Source of the DNA: Bacteroidota bacterium
GTDB taxonomy: Bacteria > Bacteroidota > Bacteroidia > Chitinophagales > Chitinophagaceae
Reading direction: 5' to 3'
DNA: 64,000 nucleotides
Assembly (NCBI GenBank): GCA_023437225.1
Contig: JAEZGS010000017.1
Location: forward strand, 327,507 to 391,506
Part shown: positions 17,762-27,404 of the stretch, one piece after another
Layout of the letters: each line of letters starts with the position of its first letter
Position numbering within the stretch: position 1 is the first letter of the stretch
Translations under genes and position numbers: made by a program
Notes under the pieces: generated by a model
Seen by the model: the letters and a program-made list of their open reading frames with translations, nothing else
Database searches by the model: none
What the model was told of the DNA's origin: nothing

Positions 17762-18862
17762 ATGCCTTTAAGAGCAGGGATAGTAGGATTACCAAATGTG
17801 GGCAAATCGACCTTATTCAATGCGGTTAGCAGCAGTGCAAAAGCACAGGCAAGCAACTACCGCTTCTGTACTATTGAACCAAACATGGGACTGGTGGATG
17901 TTCCCGATCATCGGCTGAATAAACTGGCTGAACTGGTAAAACCAAATCGGATCGTTCCTACGCAAATAGAAATAGTTGATATTGCGGGGCTGGTTCGAGG
18001 CGCAAGTAAAGGTGAAGGCCTCGGCAACAAATTCCTTGCGAACATTCGTGAAGTGGACGCAATCATACATGTTGTTCGCTGTTTCGAAGATGAAAACATT
18101 CTTCGCGAAGAAGGTGCGATCAATCCTGTTAGTGATAAAGAAATTATCGATACCGAGCTTCAACTAAAAGATCTGGACAGTGTTGAAAAAAAACTGGCTC
18201 GTGTTGAAAAGATGGCCCGTACCGGTGACGCCAAAATAAAGGCGGAATACGAAGTGCTTGCCCGTTGCAAGCAACATCTTGAGCAAGGCAAAAGCATACA
18301 TTCCCTAGGACTTTCAAAAGAAGAAGGCACTGCAATAGCTGACCTCTTTTTATTAACCGATAAGCCGGTTTTGTATGTTGCGAATGTGGACGAAGCGTCC
18401 ATGCATACGGGAAATAAATATTCTCAACAATTGATTGAAGCAGTGAAGAATGAAGACGCGCAGGTAATCGTAATGAATAATACCATTGAGCAGCAGATCG
18501 CAGAAATGGAAGACCCAGCTGATCAGCAGTTGTTCATGGAAGAATATAAGATGACTGAACCTGCATTGAATCGCCTCATTCGTTCTGCTTATAAGCTATT
18601 GAATCTATATACCTACTTTACTGCTGGCGTGCAGGAAGTGAGGGCATGGACGATACACCAGGGCTGGAAGGCGCCGCAGGCCGCAAGTGTAATCCATACA
18701 GATTTCGAAAAAGGATTTATCAAAGCAGAAGTTATAGCCTACGAGGACTTCATTCAATACGGTTCTGAAGCTGCTTGCAGGGAGAACGGAAGGTTGAGGA
18801 TCGAAGGGAAAGAATATGTTGTGAAAGACGGTGATGTGATGCATTTCCGTTTCAATGTATAA
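17762..18862 (+). CDS. ychF: Redox-regulated ATPase YchF (Obg-family)
   Basis: About 366 residues. It has a P-loop GLPNVGKSTLFN, the switch DIAGLVRGASKGEGLGN, and a NxxE-type nucleotide motif (YVANVDEAS) instead of the GTPase NKxD. This fits the ATP preference known for YchF. The C-terminal TGS domain is visible (YFTAGVQEVRAWTIHQGWKAPQAA and YVVKDGDVMHFRFNV). It binds ribosomes and modulates stress responses in other bacteria. The ATG at 17762 gives the family's usual N-terminus (MPLRAGIVGLPNVGKS). It ends 38 nt before a strong bidirectional terminator. Confidence 0.95.
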   Translation: MPLRAGIVGLPNVGKSTLFNAVSSSAKAQASNYRFCTIEPNMGLVDVPDHRLNKLAELVKPNRIVPTQIEIVDIAGLVRGASKGEGLGNKFLANIREVDAIIHVVRCFEDENILREEGAINPVSDKEIIDTELQLKDLDSVEKKLARVEKMARTGDAKIKAEYEVLARCKQHLEQGKSIHSLGLSKEEGTAIADLFLLTDKPVLYVANVDEASMHTGNKYSQQLIEAVKNEDAQVIVMNNTIEQQIAEMEDPADQQLFMEEYKMTEPALNRLIRSAYKLLNLYTYFTAGVQEVRAWTIHQGWKAPQAASVIHTDFEKGFIKAEVIAYEDFIQYGSEAACRENGRLRIEGKEYVVKDGDVMHFRFNV

Positions 18863-18900
18863 TATCAACCTTTAAATAACCCGCTATCAATACTAAAAAA

Positions 18901-18918
18901 GCCCCGATCACTCGGGGC
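18901..18918. terminator. Bidirectional rho-independent terminator between ychF and the TonB receptor
   Basis: GCCCCGATCACTCGGGGC forms a GC-rich stem with a short loop, preceded by an A6 tract and followed by TTTT, so it can act on both strands. It lies between the convergent ychF and TonB-receptor genes. Confidence 0.9.
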
Positions 18919-18941
18919 TTTTCGTTTCGATGATGTATCAA

Positions 18942-21842
18942 TTAATAAACATTGTAAGCAAAGCTGATATAATATAAGCCGCCAATTTGAGGATTACCAA
19001 AAGCGCTACGATAGTATTTGTTCGTAACGTTTGTTGCACCAAGCTTGATCATCGATTTCATTGCAGCAAGTTTATAGCTTACCTGTGCATCCAGAACACC
19101 ATATGATGGAATCTCTCCGGTGCCGAATGTTCCTTCCCACTGAACTTTATCCTGCCACCTGTATAGCAAATTGAAACCAACGCCCCTGTACAGATCCTCA
19201 TTTGAAAGTCCAAGGTTGAAACGTAGTTCGGGCGTATTGAAGAATGTTACCAGTCCGGCAGGAATATCGCGCAGTTTATCGCTGAAGATATTTGCCATAA
19301 TGGAATAGCCTCGGCCCGCCTGATACTGAGCACTTGCGCCCCATCCGATCGCTTTAACCGGTGTTGGACTATTCGTTACAAACGAATAATTGTTTGTTGT
19401 AAAAGGACTGTACAATTCCCGAAGGTATACGTTTGGATCAGTGCTTTCATTAATTCCGCGAGCCACTGCTTTTCGTGCGATAAAATCCTGGTAGCGACTG
19501 TAGTAACCATAAACATCGATCAACAGTTTTTTTGCAATGAGTCCCTTATATCCCAGTTCATAGGACGCAACGCTCTCAGGCTTCAATGTGATGAAAGGAG
19601 ACGCTTGTAACAATGGTGCTGCTGCGCCAATAGAAGCCGCATTCGGATTTGCACCAACTGCATTGCGGAATGCAACAACGCTTTCTGCCGTGAAGGCAGG
19701 TGCGGTATTGAATTTAAAATAAGTATTAAACTGCGGAAGTCCACCGATCAGTCTGGATCCAGGAGTTTGCAGGTTAATGTATTGATCCTGGGCACTTGGA
19801 AAACGATACGCTGTCTGATATGACAAACGAATGTTGTTATCCCTTGCAACCTGCACTACTGCAGTCACTCTCGGGGTGAATCGGCCATCAAAGTTTTCGT
19901 TCTTATCATATCGAACAGAGCCGGTTAATTTAAGTACATCGCCCAAAAATTTACGCTGTGCCTGGAGGTATGCTCCATATTCACTTATAGAAATTGTACC
20001 TGCCGTGTCAACAAAGATGGTACCCTGTGAATTCAATACATAGTTGCGGAAAGAACCTCCAACTATAACTTCTGCAATTTTGTTTTCAGGAAGTTTGTAT
20101 TGACCCTCGAAATGATAAAGGTCCGTCTTGTCAGCGAACTTTGCTCCACCCTGGCCGATGGGCTTGCTTATAGCATCGGTGAACGCCTTCTTGAATTCAG
20201 GAGTGCCCGGAAGGTAGCGACCAGCGTCTGCTGCCTGTCTTGCCAGCGTGTGCGCGGTTGCAGGTGGTGCGCCCTGCAATACGGCCCCAGAGTAATTTCC
20301 TGTGTACTCGCCCAGCCACTGTGCATCAGGTTTCCATGCACGGTTTACGAGGATTGAAGCGATGGTAGAAGCGTATGAATCGCCTGAATTTTCCTGTGTT
20401 GTATAACCTCTCAAAAACCAGTTGCTTCCCTTTACCTCTAATTTATATTGGCCCATTTTCAGGTCTTTCAATGAATACCTGTCTGCCCCGGTATAAACTG
20501 TTGTGCCGGTTCCCCAATAACCCATTAAAGATGCTTCAATACCTGGAGTGATCTTGTAATAAAGGCCACCACTTAATTTGAAATTATATGTGTTGTAATC
20601 AACCAGGTCTCTTTCATCATAACCTGTGCGACTTACTGATTGATTTCCGAAAACATTATTCTGAAGACCCAGATAAAACGGTGCTGTTTGCGGATTGGTA
20701 GAAAGGAACTGCACCATCGCAGCATTGATCATGTCAGCGGTTGGTACGCATCCGCATGCAGCAGCAACTTGTTGTTGTACCAATGGCAAAGCTGTAGTTG
20801 ACGCCTGTGAAACCAGCGCCTGTGAAAGTGAAGTCATACTTGCGCTTACTTCATCGCCAAAAACATTCACTCCATCGTAATTCGGGTCACTGTTTCGGTC
20901 ACCTGGTTTTATTGAACTAAACACGTTGTTACGTGCAAGATTCGTTCTGTCGTTCGCCTGCCAATCCTGTGCCTGCACAAACTGTGACGATATTTTAAAT
21001 GCAAATTTCTCGGAGATCTTTTTACCCCAACGCAGAGAGAAATCATAGTAAGGCGATGCTTTGCGCTGTTCATTATCCACGTGCATCACACCCACTCTCA
21101 CCTGGTAACTCAATCCCTGGTAACGGAAAGGATTCTTACTGTTGATCAGTAAGGTACCATTCATACCACCAGAGCCATATAATGCGGACGATGCACCAGA
21201 CAATAGTTCCATACTTTCAACATCCAGCTCAGTAAGTCCTATAATGCTTCCAACAGCGAAGTTCAGACCAGGAGCCTGGTTGTCCATTCCATCAACCAAT
21301 TGATTGAACCGAAGATTACCACTTCCATTGAAGCCGCGTGTTGAAGGAGTTTTAAATGTGAGACTTGATGTGGTAAGATCTACACCCTTCAGATTTGCCA
21401 CAGCATCATAATAACTCGCGGCTGGTGCGTTGCGAATCGACGCGGAGTTCATGCGTTCAATTGTCACGGGCGATTCAAGTATCCTCTCCGGAGTTCTTGA
21501 AGCTGCAACAACAATCTCTTCACCCATTGAATAGCTGGTTTGTAATTCGATGGCAATAGGTTCAGTAGCCGAATTAACCGTAAACTCCTGTTCAGTAAAG
21601 CCAATTGCACTAATAACAAGCGTCACTGGCAACTGTTGATTGATCTGCAGGCTGAATTGACCACGGTCGTTCGTAAAAGTACCGCCAGTGCCTCCTTTGA
21701 TAGTAACGGAGACTGCAGGAACTGCCTCTTTTGTAGTACTGTTTTTGACGTTTCCGGTCAGTGTGATCGTTTGAGCGAAAGCAGCAATCGTAGCGAGAGT
21801 AAAAAGGCATGATACCGCCAGATAGCGGATGCATTTTCTCAT
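18942..21842 (-). CDS. TonB-dependent outer-membrane receptor with carboxypeptidase-like N-terminal domain
   Basis: A 966-residue protein with signal peptide MRKCIRYLAVSCLFTLATIAAFAQ. Residues about 25-115 form a carboxypeptidase-regulatory-like Ig domain (GNVKNSTTKEAVPAVSVTIKG). The plug domain is at about 120-230 (RTPERILESPVTIERMNS, SSALYGSGGMNGTLLI). A large barrel follows, ending GGLYYISFAYNVY. No susD-like gene is adjacent, so it is a solitary receptor; the substrate (siderophore, vitamin or glycan) is not evident. A -7-like TATTTTG box lies about 35 nt upstream. Confidence 0.92.
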   Translation of the reverse strand: MRKCIRYLAVSCLFTLATIAAFAQTITLTGNVKNSTTKEAVPAVSVTIKGGTGGTFTNDRGQFSLQINQQLPVTLVISAIGFTEQEFTVNSATEPIAIELQTSYSMGEEIVVAASRTPERILESPVTIERMNSASIRNAPAASYYDAVANLKGVDLTTSSLTFKTPSTRGFNGSGNLRFNQLVDGMDNQAPGLNFAVGSIIGLTELDVESMELLSGASSALYGSGGMNGTLLINSKNPFRYQGLSYQVRVGVMHVDNEQRKASPYYDFSLRWGKKISEKFAFKISSQFVQAQDWQANDRTNLARNNVFSSIKPGDRNSDPNYDGVNVFGDEVSASMTSLSQALVSQASTTALPLVQQQVAAACGCVPTADMINAAMVQFLSTNPQTAPFYLGLQNNVFGNQSVSRTGYDERDLVDYNTYNFKLSGGLYYKITPGIEASLMGYWGTGTTVYTGADRYSLKDLKMGQYKLEVKGSNWFLRGYTTQENSGDSYASTIASILVNRAWKPDAQWLGEYTGNYSGAVLQGAPPATAHTLARQAADAGRYLPGTPEFKKAFTDAISKPIGQGGAKFADKTDLYHFEGQYKLPENKIAEVIVGGSFRNYVLNSQGTIFVDTAGTISISEYGAYLQAQRKFLGDVLKLTGSVRYDKNENFDGRFTPRVTAVVQVARDNNIRLSYQTAYRFPSAQDQYINLQTPGSRLIGGLPQFNTYFKFNTAPAFTAESVVAFRNAVGANPNAASIGAAAPLLQASPFITLKPESVASYELGYKGLIAKKLLIDVYGYYSRYQDFIARKAVARGINESTDPNVYLRELYSPFTTNNYSFVTNSPTPVKAIGWGASAQYQAGRGYSIMANIFSDKLRDIPAGLVTFFNTPELRFNLGLSNEDLYRGVGFNLLYRWQDKVQWEGTFGTGEIPSYGVLDAQVSYKLAAMKSMIKLGATNVTNKYYRSAFGNPQIGGLYYISFAYNVY

Positions 21843-21873
21843 AATTTGATGTTTTAGTTAAGAGTTACTGGGG

Positions 21874-21905
21874 CAAAATACATTATTGTAATATACCTCA
21901 AAAAA
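21874..21905 (-). promoter_or_regulatory. Candidate promoter of the TonB receptor
   Basis: On the minus strand a TTTTTTG run (about 21905-21899) is followed after about 18 nt by TATTTTGCCCC (21880-21874), a one-base-short version of the TAnnTTTG box. The remaining leader is about 31 nt long. Confidence 0.4.
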
Positions 21906-21937
21906 TATTATTTCTAAACTCCTTGTATATTCGACAA

Positions 21938-22879
21938 ATGAAACAGTTTGAATTTCCGCGACAGACAAAATATTACAAAGGAAAAGTCAGGGATGTATAT
22001 ACGATAGATGATAAATGGTTGGTAATGGTCGCTTCAAACAGGATCTCGGCGTTTGATGTAATACTTCCCGAACCGATACCATTTAAGGGCCAGGTATTAA
22101 ACCAGATTGCTGCATATATGCTTGATGCCACAAAAGATATTTGTGCTAACTGGCTGCTGGCTGTTCCGGCTCCGAACGTTTCAATAGGAAGGAAATGTGA
22201 ACCGTTCAAAATTGAAATGGTAGTGCGGGGAAATCTTACCGGTCATGCATGGCGAACATACAGCAGTGGAAGCAGAGTATTATGCGGTGTAACAATGCCG
22301 GAGGGGCTTCGTGAAAACGACTTTTTCCCTTCGCCGATCATCACTCCTACAACCAAAGCTTCAGAAGGCCACGACGAAGACATATCGAAGGAAGAGATCA
22401 TTGCGCGAGGTCTTGCAAGCGCTCAACAATGGTCGCAACTGGAAAAGTTCACACTGGATCTTTTTGCAAGGGGTAAAGAAATTGCCGCAAAGCGCGGCCT
22501 TATACTGGTGGATACAAAATATGAATTTGGAATGATCGATGATAACATTGTGCTTATGGATGAAATCCATACTCCCGATAGTTCCAGATACTTTTATGCT
22601 GATGGATTCGAAGAGCGTTTATCGCGCAATGAAAAACAAAAGCAATTAAGTAAAGAGTTCGTTCGTGAATGGCTTATCGCAAACAATTTCATGGGTAAGG
22701 AAGGACAAACAGTGCCACAAATGGATGCTGAATGGGTTGATACGATAAGCAAAAGATATATTGAACTGTACGAACAGGTCATTGGCAAACCGTTCAAGCC
22801 TGAGCCGCTCTCGGATGAAGAAATGTACAAAAGAATTGTTGATTCACTTGGTTCATTACGAGATGATCGGCTCTCCTAA
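21938..22879 (+). CDS. purC: Phosphoribosylaminoimidazole-succinocarboxamide synthase (SAICAR synthetase)
   Basis: About 313 residues, the long yeast-like form of PurC. It joins CAIR and aspartate with ATP in purine synthesis. Motifs seen: YYKGKVRDVYTIDDKWLVMV (nucleotide loop), ISAFDVILPEPIPFKGQVLN, VVRGNLTGHAWRTYSSG, and ILVDTKYEFGMIDD and EIHTPDSSRYF in the catalytic region. The ATG at 21938 is preferred over an upstream in-frame TTG. The stop codon is 1 bp from the convergent trhO stop and lies in the loop of a hairpin. Confidence 0.95.
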   Translation: MKQFEFPRQTKYYKGKVRDVYTIDDKWLVMVASNRISAFDVILPEPIPFKGQVLNQIAAYMLDATKDICANWLLAVPAPNVSIGRKCEPFKIEMVVRGNLTGHAWRTYSSGSRVLCGVTMPEGLRENDFFPSPIITPTTKASEGHDEDISKEEIIARGLASAQQWSQLEKFTLDLFARGKEIAAKRGLILVDTKYEFGMIDDNIVLMDEIHTPDSSRYFYADGFEERLSRNEKQKQLSKEFVREWLIANNFMGKEGQTVPQMDAEWVDTISKRYIELYEQVIGKPFKPEPLSDEEMYKRIVDSLGSLRDDRLS

Positions 22880-22893
22880 ATTAGCCGATCGTC
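22862..22893. terminator. Hairpin spanning the stop codons of purC and trhO
   Basis: GATGATCGGCT (22862-22872) pairs with AGCCGATCGTC (22883-22893), an 11-bp stem with one G-T wobble. The 10-nt loop contains the purC stop and part of the trhO stop. The stem arms are coding sequence of the two genes. T-richness after it is weak. Confidence 0.6.
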
Positions 22894-23900
22894 TTCTTAT
22901 GTTTCCGGAATATCTTTTTACCATTGTTTACTCCCTTCCGCAATTGTTTGCGCTTTTCCTCGGGTAATTCAATGGTATGTCTGCATTCTTGCGAACAACA
23001 GCCATTGTACTTGGCGGCACATTCATCACATTGAATAAACAACAGATGGCACGCCTCATTGCTGCAATTGGTATGTGTATCGGCAGGCTTACCGCATTGA
23101 TGACAATGAGCTATGATGTCGTCTGAGATTCGCTCACCGAGCCGCTCGTCGAATACAAAATTCTTTCCCCGAAACTTATTATCAAGCCCTTTTTCTTTTA
23201 CGGTATTAGCATAGTGGATGATGCCGCCTTCTAAATGAAACACTTTTTTAAAGCCCTTGTGCAACAAATATGCACTCGCCTTCTCACACCTGATTCCTCC
23301 TGTGCAATACATGATCACGTTCTTGTCGGCACGATCTTTCAGCATATCAACTGCCATGGGTAGTTGCTCACGAAATGTTTCGCTTGGGATTTCAATCGCA
23401 TGTTCAAAGTGACCCACCTCATATTCGTAGTGATTGCGCATATCGATGACGATGGTCTCCGGGTCATCCGTTAGCTTATTAAATTCTTCAGCGTTTACAT
23501 ATCGACCCTTATTTCGCATGTCGAAATTGGTGTCCTCAATACCGTCGGCAACTATCTTGTCGCGCACTTTGATCTTAAGTACCCAGAACGATTTTCCATC
23601 GTCGTCCACCGCTACGTTTAGCCTGATGTTTTCCAGTCCCGCAATCGAATACAGGTATTGACGAAGTGAATCGAAATTCGAAGATGGTACACTCAATTGG
23701 GCATTGATTCCTTCCTGGGCAACATATATTCTTCCGAAAACCTTTAATGCATCAAGATGAATGTATAGCTGATCCCGGAATATTTTCGGGTCTTCGATCC
23801 TGAAGTATTGATAGAAGGAAATCGTCGTTCTTGGTTCTGTTTCACGAAATAATTTTTCCTTCAACTCTTTTTGAGAGACGCGGTTGTGCAGTACTGCCAT
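22881..23900 (-). CDS. trhO: tRNA uridine(34) hydroxylase, rhodanese family (TrhO/YceA)
   Basis: A 339-residue protein. The N-terminal domain runs to about 110. The rhodanese domain follows with active-site loop YCTGGIRCEKA (Cys199). A C-terminal cysteine/histidine-rich region (CHQCGKPADTHTNC, CDECAAKYNGCC) probably binds zinc. TrhO performs oxygen-dependent 5-hydroxylation of U34 in wobble tRNAs. The basic tail GVNNGKKIFRKHKKTIG may aid RNA binding. It is convergent with purC, with 1 bp between the stops, and is separated by 59 bp from the upstream operon. Confidence 0.92.
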   Translation of the reverse strand: MAVLHNRVSQKELKEKLFRETEPRTTISFYQYFRIEDPKIFRDQLYIHLDALKVFGRIYVAQEGINAQLSVPSSNFDSLRQYLYSIAGLENIRLNVAVDDDGKSFWVLKIKVRDKIVADGIEDTNFDMRNKGRYVNAEEFNKLTDDPETIVIDMRNHYEYEVGHFEHAIEIPSETFREQLPMAVDMLKDRADKNVIMYCTGGIRCEKASAYLLHKGFKKVFHLEGGIIHYANTVKEKGLDNKFRGKNFVFDERLGERISDDIIAHCHQCGKPADTHTNCSNEACHLLFIQCDECAAKYNGCCSQECRHTIELPEEKRKQLRKGVNNGKKIFRKHKKTIG

Positions 23901-23959
23901 AATTGAAACTTTTAGGACACTTGCCTTGTGAACAAAATTTCGAGGCGCTAAATTACAAT

Positions 23960-24316
23960 TTAAACATTATCCATCTGCCGGGAAAAGGAATACGATGCTG
24001 TTAAAGCTGCAAGTCCCGCAACCAACCCGCCAATCAGAGAGGAGATTAGCACAAGCAAAAAGGCTGAGCCGCCAATGCCGAAGAGTTCCGATATTCTTGC
24101 TGATAAGATCCCGTCGTTTGCAGAATCACGTATCATGGCAATAATCAGCCAGCACAGAAAAACGCCGACAAAGCCGGCGAGAAATGCCAGACCTGGCCTG
24201 AGTTTCATAACATAAGCAACAAGAAAGGAAGCAAGTGCAACACTCCACCAGGGAAGAAAGAGACCTGATGCAAGCGCCAGTAAGCCTATCAATACGATTG
24301 ATATAATAAATTTCAT
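23960..24316 (-). CDS. Small integral membrane protein, unknown function
   Basis: 118 residues with about four hydrophobic helices (IISIVLIGLLALASGLFLPWW, FLAGFVGVFLCWLIIAMI, SAFLLVLISSLIGGLVAGLAAL). No recognised motif. It starts 3 bp after the penicillin acylase stop and is the last gene of the run, so it is probably co-expressed with it. Confidence 0.75.
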   Translation of the reverse strand: MKFIISIVLIGLLALASGLFLPWWSVALASFLVAYVMKLRPGLAFLAGFVGVFLCWLIIAMIRDSANDGILSARISELFGIGGSAFLLVLISSLIGGLVAGLAALTASYSFSRQMDNV

Positions 24317-24319
24317 TGA

Positions 24320-26764
24320 TTAGGATTTTGAGAATGTCATTTTCGAGAGTATCCTTTTGTCGTTCTTTTCATCCGCTTTCATGAGCCAGAGTCGATAATT
24401 CTTTCCTGCAACCCAGTCGTCAACAAAATTGTCGTAATAGCGGCTTCCCGGGTTACCGATCTGTCCTCCCGGATAGATGCCATAGGCTTCAACGTCGTCC
24501 GTGAGATGAACGATCATTTTCCAGCTGGGTGCATGATATCTCTTCGTTGCATTTACGATATGCGGTCCGCCCCCTGTTCGAAGATGGAACCGACTTAGTG
24601 CTGCAATACGAAGAAGATGTCTGACTCCTGAATCCTTGTATTTGCTCCAGCTCAGCTTCTTTTCATTCTCCAGTTCCTGTAGCTCGGGTACCGCTTTGCG
24701 AAAGGCGGCTGTGACCTGTTGCATCAACGTTTCCTTCTCAGGGGTGTTCACGTTATCTGTAAAGATGTATATCGAATCGCGCAATAGTCCTTCAACCAGG
24801 GTGAAGTCCTGCGGGTAACACCACCTGCCTTTCACCTTTTGCAGTTCGTCGAGCCAGATCACGGACTGAAGGGAATCAAACCATACCGTGAAAACGGTAG
24901 CGCCGTTTTCATCAGGATCGTTGCGATAATTCCATTGCTCTACGATTTGCAGATAACGTGTTTCCAGGTCATTAAGAACGCTTCGATCCACATTCCTGAT
25001 CAACAAAGGAAGAATATCCTGTGCAAATAAATTTGAATTATCGTTTTGCAACGCGAGCATATCCGCCGGTGTGATGTTTTGCATTGGCGCCAACTTTCGA
25101 TTGATGATGCGCCCTCTGTATAAATCATGGGTTCCGCCCACATAATAAGGATAGGTCGAATCGGTTGCATGCTGGTTGGCGCTGCTTACGAAACCTCTTT
25201 CGGGGTTGATATGATGGGGATTTTCTTTTTTAGGGATATCTGCCTGCCAGAAATAAGTGCTGTCTGTTCCGGGCATGATAAAATCTCCCTGCCGTTTCCA
25301 TTTAGCCGGAAAGGATCCCATTTGCCAGATCGCTATATCGTTGGATTTACTCGCAAAAACAAAATTTTGACCGGGGCAACTGAAGCCATCAATGGCTTTT
25401 CTATAATCTGAATAATTTTTGGCGCGATTCAAATCAATGAATGATTTCATTTCATTATTTCCATCGTGCGCTTTCCACCTTACCGCAAGATCAAGATGGT
25501 GTTCCGCTCTTCCATTTCCGTCAAAATTTCTATCATACATCACCGGGCCGATCAATGTATAGGAAACTGTATCGAGAAAAACACCGCCACCTTTGATGCG
25601 ATACTCTTCGACTTTTTTCTCTACATCAAGATATGCTCCATTGAATAAATACTGCGATCTGTCTTCATTGAATTGAATGGCGTAATAATCCTTAACATCT
25701 TGTTCAGCGTTCGTTACTCCCCATGCAATACTGTCGTTAAATCCAATGATCACTGCCGGTGCTCCCGGAAAGCTCGCACCATAAACATTCGATCCCGGAA
25801 CGCTGATCTGCATTTCATACCACAAAGAAGGAAGATTTATACCAAGATGCGGATCATTGCAAAGTATGGGTCTGCCACTTGCCGTTTTGGATCCGTTTAC
25901 TGCCCAATTGTTACTACCATTGTCCCTGTCTGGTTCCGTTTCTACGATGGATAAAGAATCTCCGCCCGAAAAATACAATGAATCGATGTGCATCGGCATC
26001 TTAACCTTCACTGACGCCGTATCGAATATTGTTCCGGGTGGGACGATTGGATCAAGAGAGTCCTGCGTGATAGGATACAGCTTGTCAAACGTGAAGCTGT
26101 TAAATACCTTTCTTGCATTTGTGTATTCGATATCGTTTTCCTGACCGGTAAGTTCGTAGCTCATGTACATCAGGAACAAGGCCGTCTTAAAATTCGACCA
26201 CAACTCAGGCTCATAATTTAGCAAGCGATATTCCAATGGGAGATCCGCATTGGTAAGCTGTCCGATATACGCGTTGACCCCACTTGTGTATGCATCAAGA
26301 TGTGATTTGGACTCACTGTCGGCTTCAATGGCTTTCAAAGAATTCATCGCACCATACACCATACCCAGCCTTCTCATGGTGCGATCATTATTTAATATCG
26401 CGCTGTCAGGACCTGCACCGAGTATTTCACTCAGTCGACCCGCAGCGGCATGTGTTTGAAATTCCATTTGCCAAAGCCTGAACTTCGCATGAAGGTATCC
26501 CTGTACAAAGAATGCATCTTGTTCGCTGGATGCGAAGACATGGGGCACCATACGTTCATCGAAATAAACTTCGGCCTTAGCATTCAGCTTATCGAAGTTA
26601 AGCTGATCATCATAGCTTTTGTTGACTGGTTCTGCATTTAACCAGAATCCATGTTGCGGACTGAGAAACCGGCCAAGAGGAGGAATATCGCCCCATTGCA
26701 TACTTAACACTACAATGAGCAGCAATGTACCTATCAATGAAGCACTAAAAGGAATCCATCTCAT
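24320..26764 (-). CDS. Penicillin acylase family N-terminal-nucleophile hydrolase
   Basis: An 814-residue protein, the usual length of the family. It has an N-terminal membrane or signal helix (SASLIGTLLLIVVLSM). The autocatalytic site is in DNGSNNWAV, with Ser284 as the expected new N-terminal nucleophile of the beta chain. NDPHLGINLPSLWYEMQI and the later GSRYYDNFVDDW also fit. Such enzymes hydrolyse amides, including acyl-homoserine lactones and beta-lactam side chains; the natural substrate here is unknown. It follows the MiaE-like gene by 39 bp. Confidence 0.9.
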   Translation of the reverse strand: MRWIPFSASLIGTLLLIVVLSMQWGDIPPLGRFLSPQHGFWLNAEPVNKSYDDQLNFDKLNAKAEVYFDERMVPHVFASSEQDAFFVQGYLHAKFRLWQMEFQTHAAAGRLSEILGAGPDSAILNNDRTMRRLGMVYGAMNSLKAIEADSESKSHLDAYTSGVNAYIGQLTNADLPLEYRLLNYEPELWSNFKTALFLMYMSYELTGQENDIEYTNARKVFNSFTFDKLYPITQDSLDPIVPPGTIFDTASVKVKMPMHIDSLYFSGGDSLSIVETEPDRDNGSNNWAVNGSKTASGRPILCNDPHLGINLPSLWYEMQISVPGSNVYGASFPGAPAVIIGFNDSIAWGVTNAEQDVKDYYAIQFNEDRSQYLFNGAYLDVEKKVEEYRIKGGGVFLDTVSYTLIGPVMYDRNFDGNGRAEHHLDLAVRWKAHDGNNEMKSFIDLNRAKNYSDYRKAIDGFSCPGQNFVFASKSNDIAIWQMGSFPAKWKRQGDFIMPGTDSTYFWQADIPKKENPHHINPERGFVSSANQHATDSTYPYYVGGTHDLYRGRIINRKLAPMQNITPADMLALQNDNSNLFAQDILPLLIRNVDRSVLNDLETRYLQIVEQWNYRNDPDENGATVFTVWFDSLQSVIWLDELQKVKGRWCYPQDFTLVEGLLRDSIYIFTDNVNTPEKETLMQQVTAAFRKAVPELQELENEKKLSWSKYKDSGVRHLLRIAALSRFHLRTGGGPHIVNATKRYHAPSWKMIVHLTDDVEAYGIYPGGQIGNPGSRYYDNFVDDWVAGKNYRLWLMKADEKNDKRILSKMTFSKS

Positions 26765-26803
26765 AAGTGGGTATCATGGGTTTATGTGTCTAATGTAATA
26801 ATT

Positions 26804-27400
26804 TCAATGCATTCTGTCGCCACGTAATTCCAACTGCTTCATAATCTCAGATTCCTTCTCAAGCCATTGATGCCAACGGTTACGACATCTTTCCTTTCCA
26901 AACATGTCATCTGCCATATCCAGAAACAAATGATAATGGCCGGCTTCGCTTTCCATGAACCTGCGATAAAAAGAACGCAGGTATTCATCATCGAGCCCTT
27001 CACTTAGTCGCTTGAAACGTTCGCAGCTCCGAGCTTCGATCAATGCACATATAAGCAGTTTATCGAGGAGGCGATCCTGCTCGCTACCACCCTTAATTTC
27101 AAAAGCAAGCAGTTGGTTTACATATTCATCCTTTCGTTGCTTTCCAAGTTTCAAACCCCGCTTTTTCAACTCGGCCAATACCATTCGAAAGTGCCCCCAT
27201 TCCTCTGTAACTATGGGAGCAAGCTCTTCAACAATCCTTTCATGTTCGCTGTATCGCTGTATGATTGAAATGCAACTTGTTGCCGCCTTTTGTTCGCAAT
27301 ATGCATGATCAGTAAGGATCTCTTCCAATGAAATGCTTGCGAGATCCACCCATCGCGGATCTGTAGGGAGTTTTAATCCAAGTATATTTTTATCTTCCAT
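26804..27400 (-). CDS. miaE: MiaE-like tRNA-(ms2io6A)-hydroxylase, ferritin-like diiron protein
   Basis: A 198-residue protein. Carboxylate-bridged diiron ligands fit the ferritin-like pattern: Glu36 (AYCEQKAA), Glu67-x2-His70 (EEWGHF), Glu122 (IEARSCERF), and ESEAGHYHLF near 150-157. The family hydroxylates the isopentenyl side chain of ms2i6A37 in tRNA using oxygen. It lies 4 bp after the SMUG2-type gene. Some Bacteroidota homologues are uncharacterised, so substrate identity is family-level. Confidence 0.85.
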   Translation of the reverse strand: MEDKNILGLKLPTDPRWVDLASISLEEILTDHAYCEQKAATSCISIIQRYSEHERIVEELAPIVTEEWGHFRMVLAELKKRGLKLGKQRKDEYVNQLLAFEIKGGSEQDRLLDKLLICALIEARSCERFKRLSEGLDDEYLRSFYRRFMESEAGHYHLFLDMADDMFGKERCRNRWHQWLEKESEIMKQLELRGDRMH

Positions 27401-27404
27401 AGCT

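Noticed and set aside
18942..21842. SusC/SusD polysaccharide utilisation locus
   Set aside because: No susD-like lipoprotein or glycoside hydrolase lies next to the TonB receptor.
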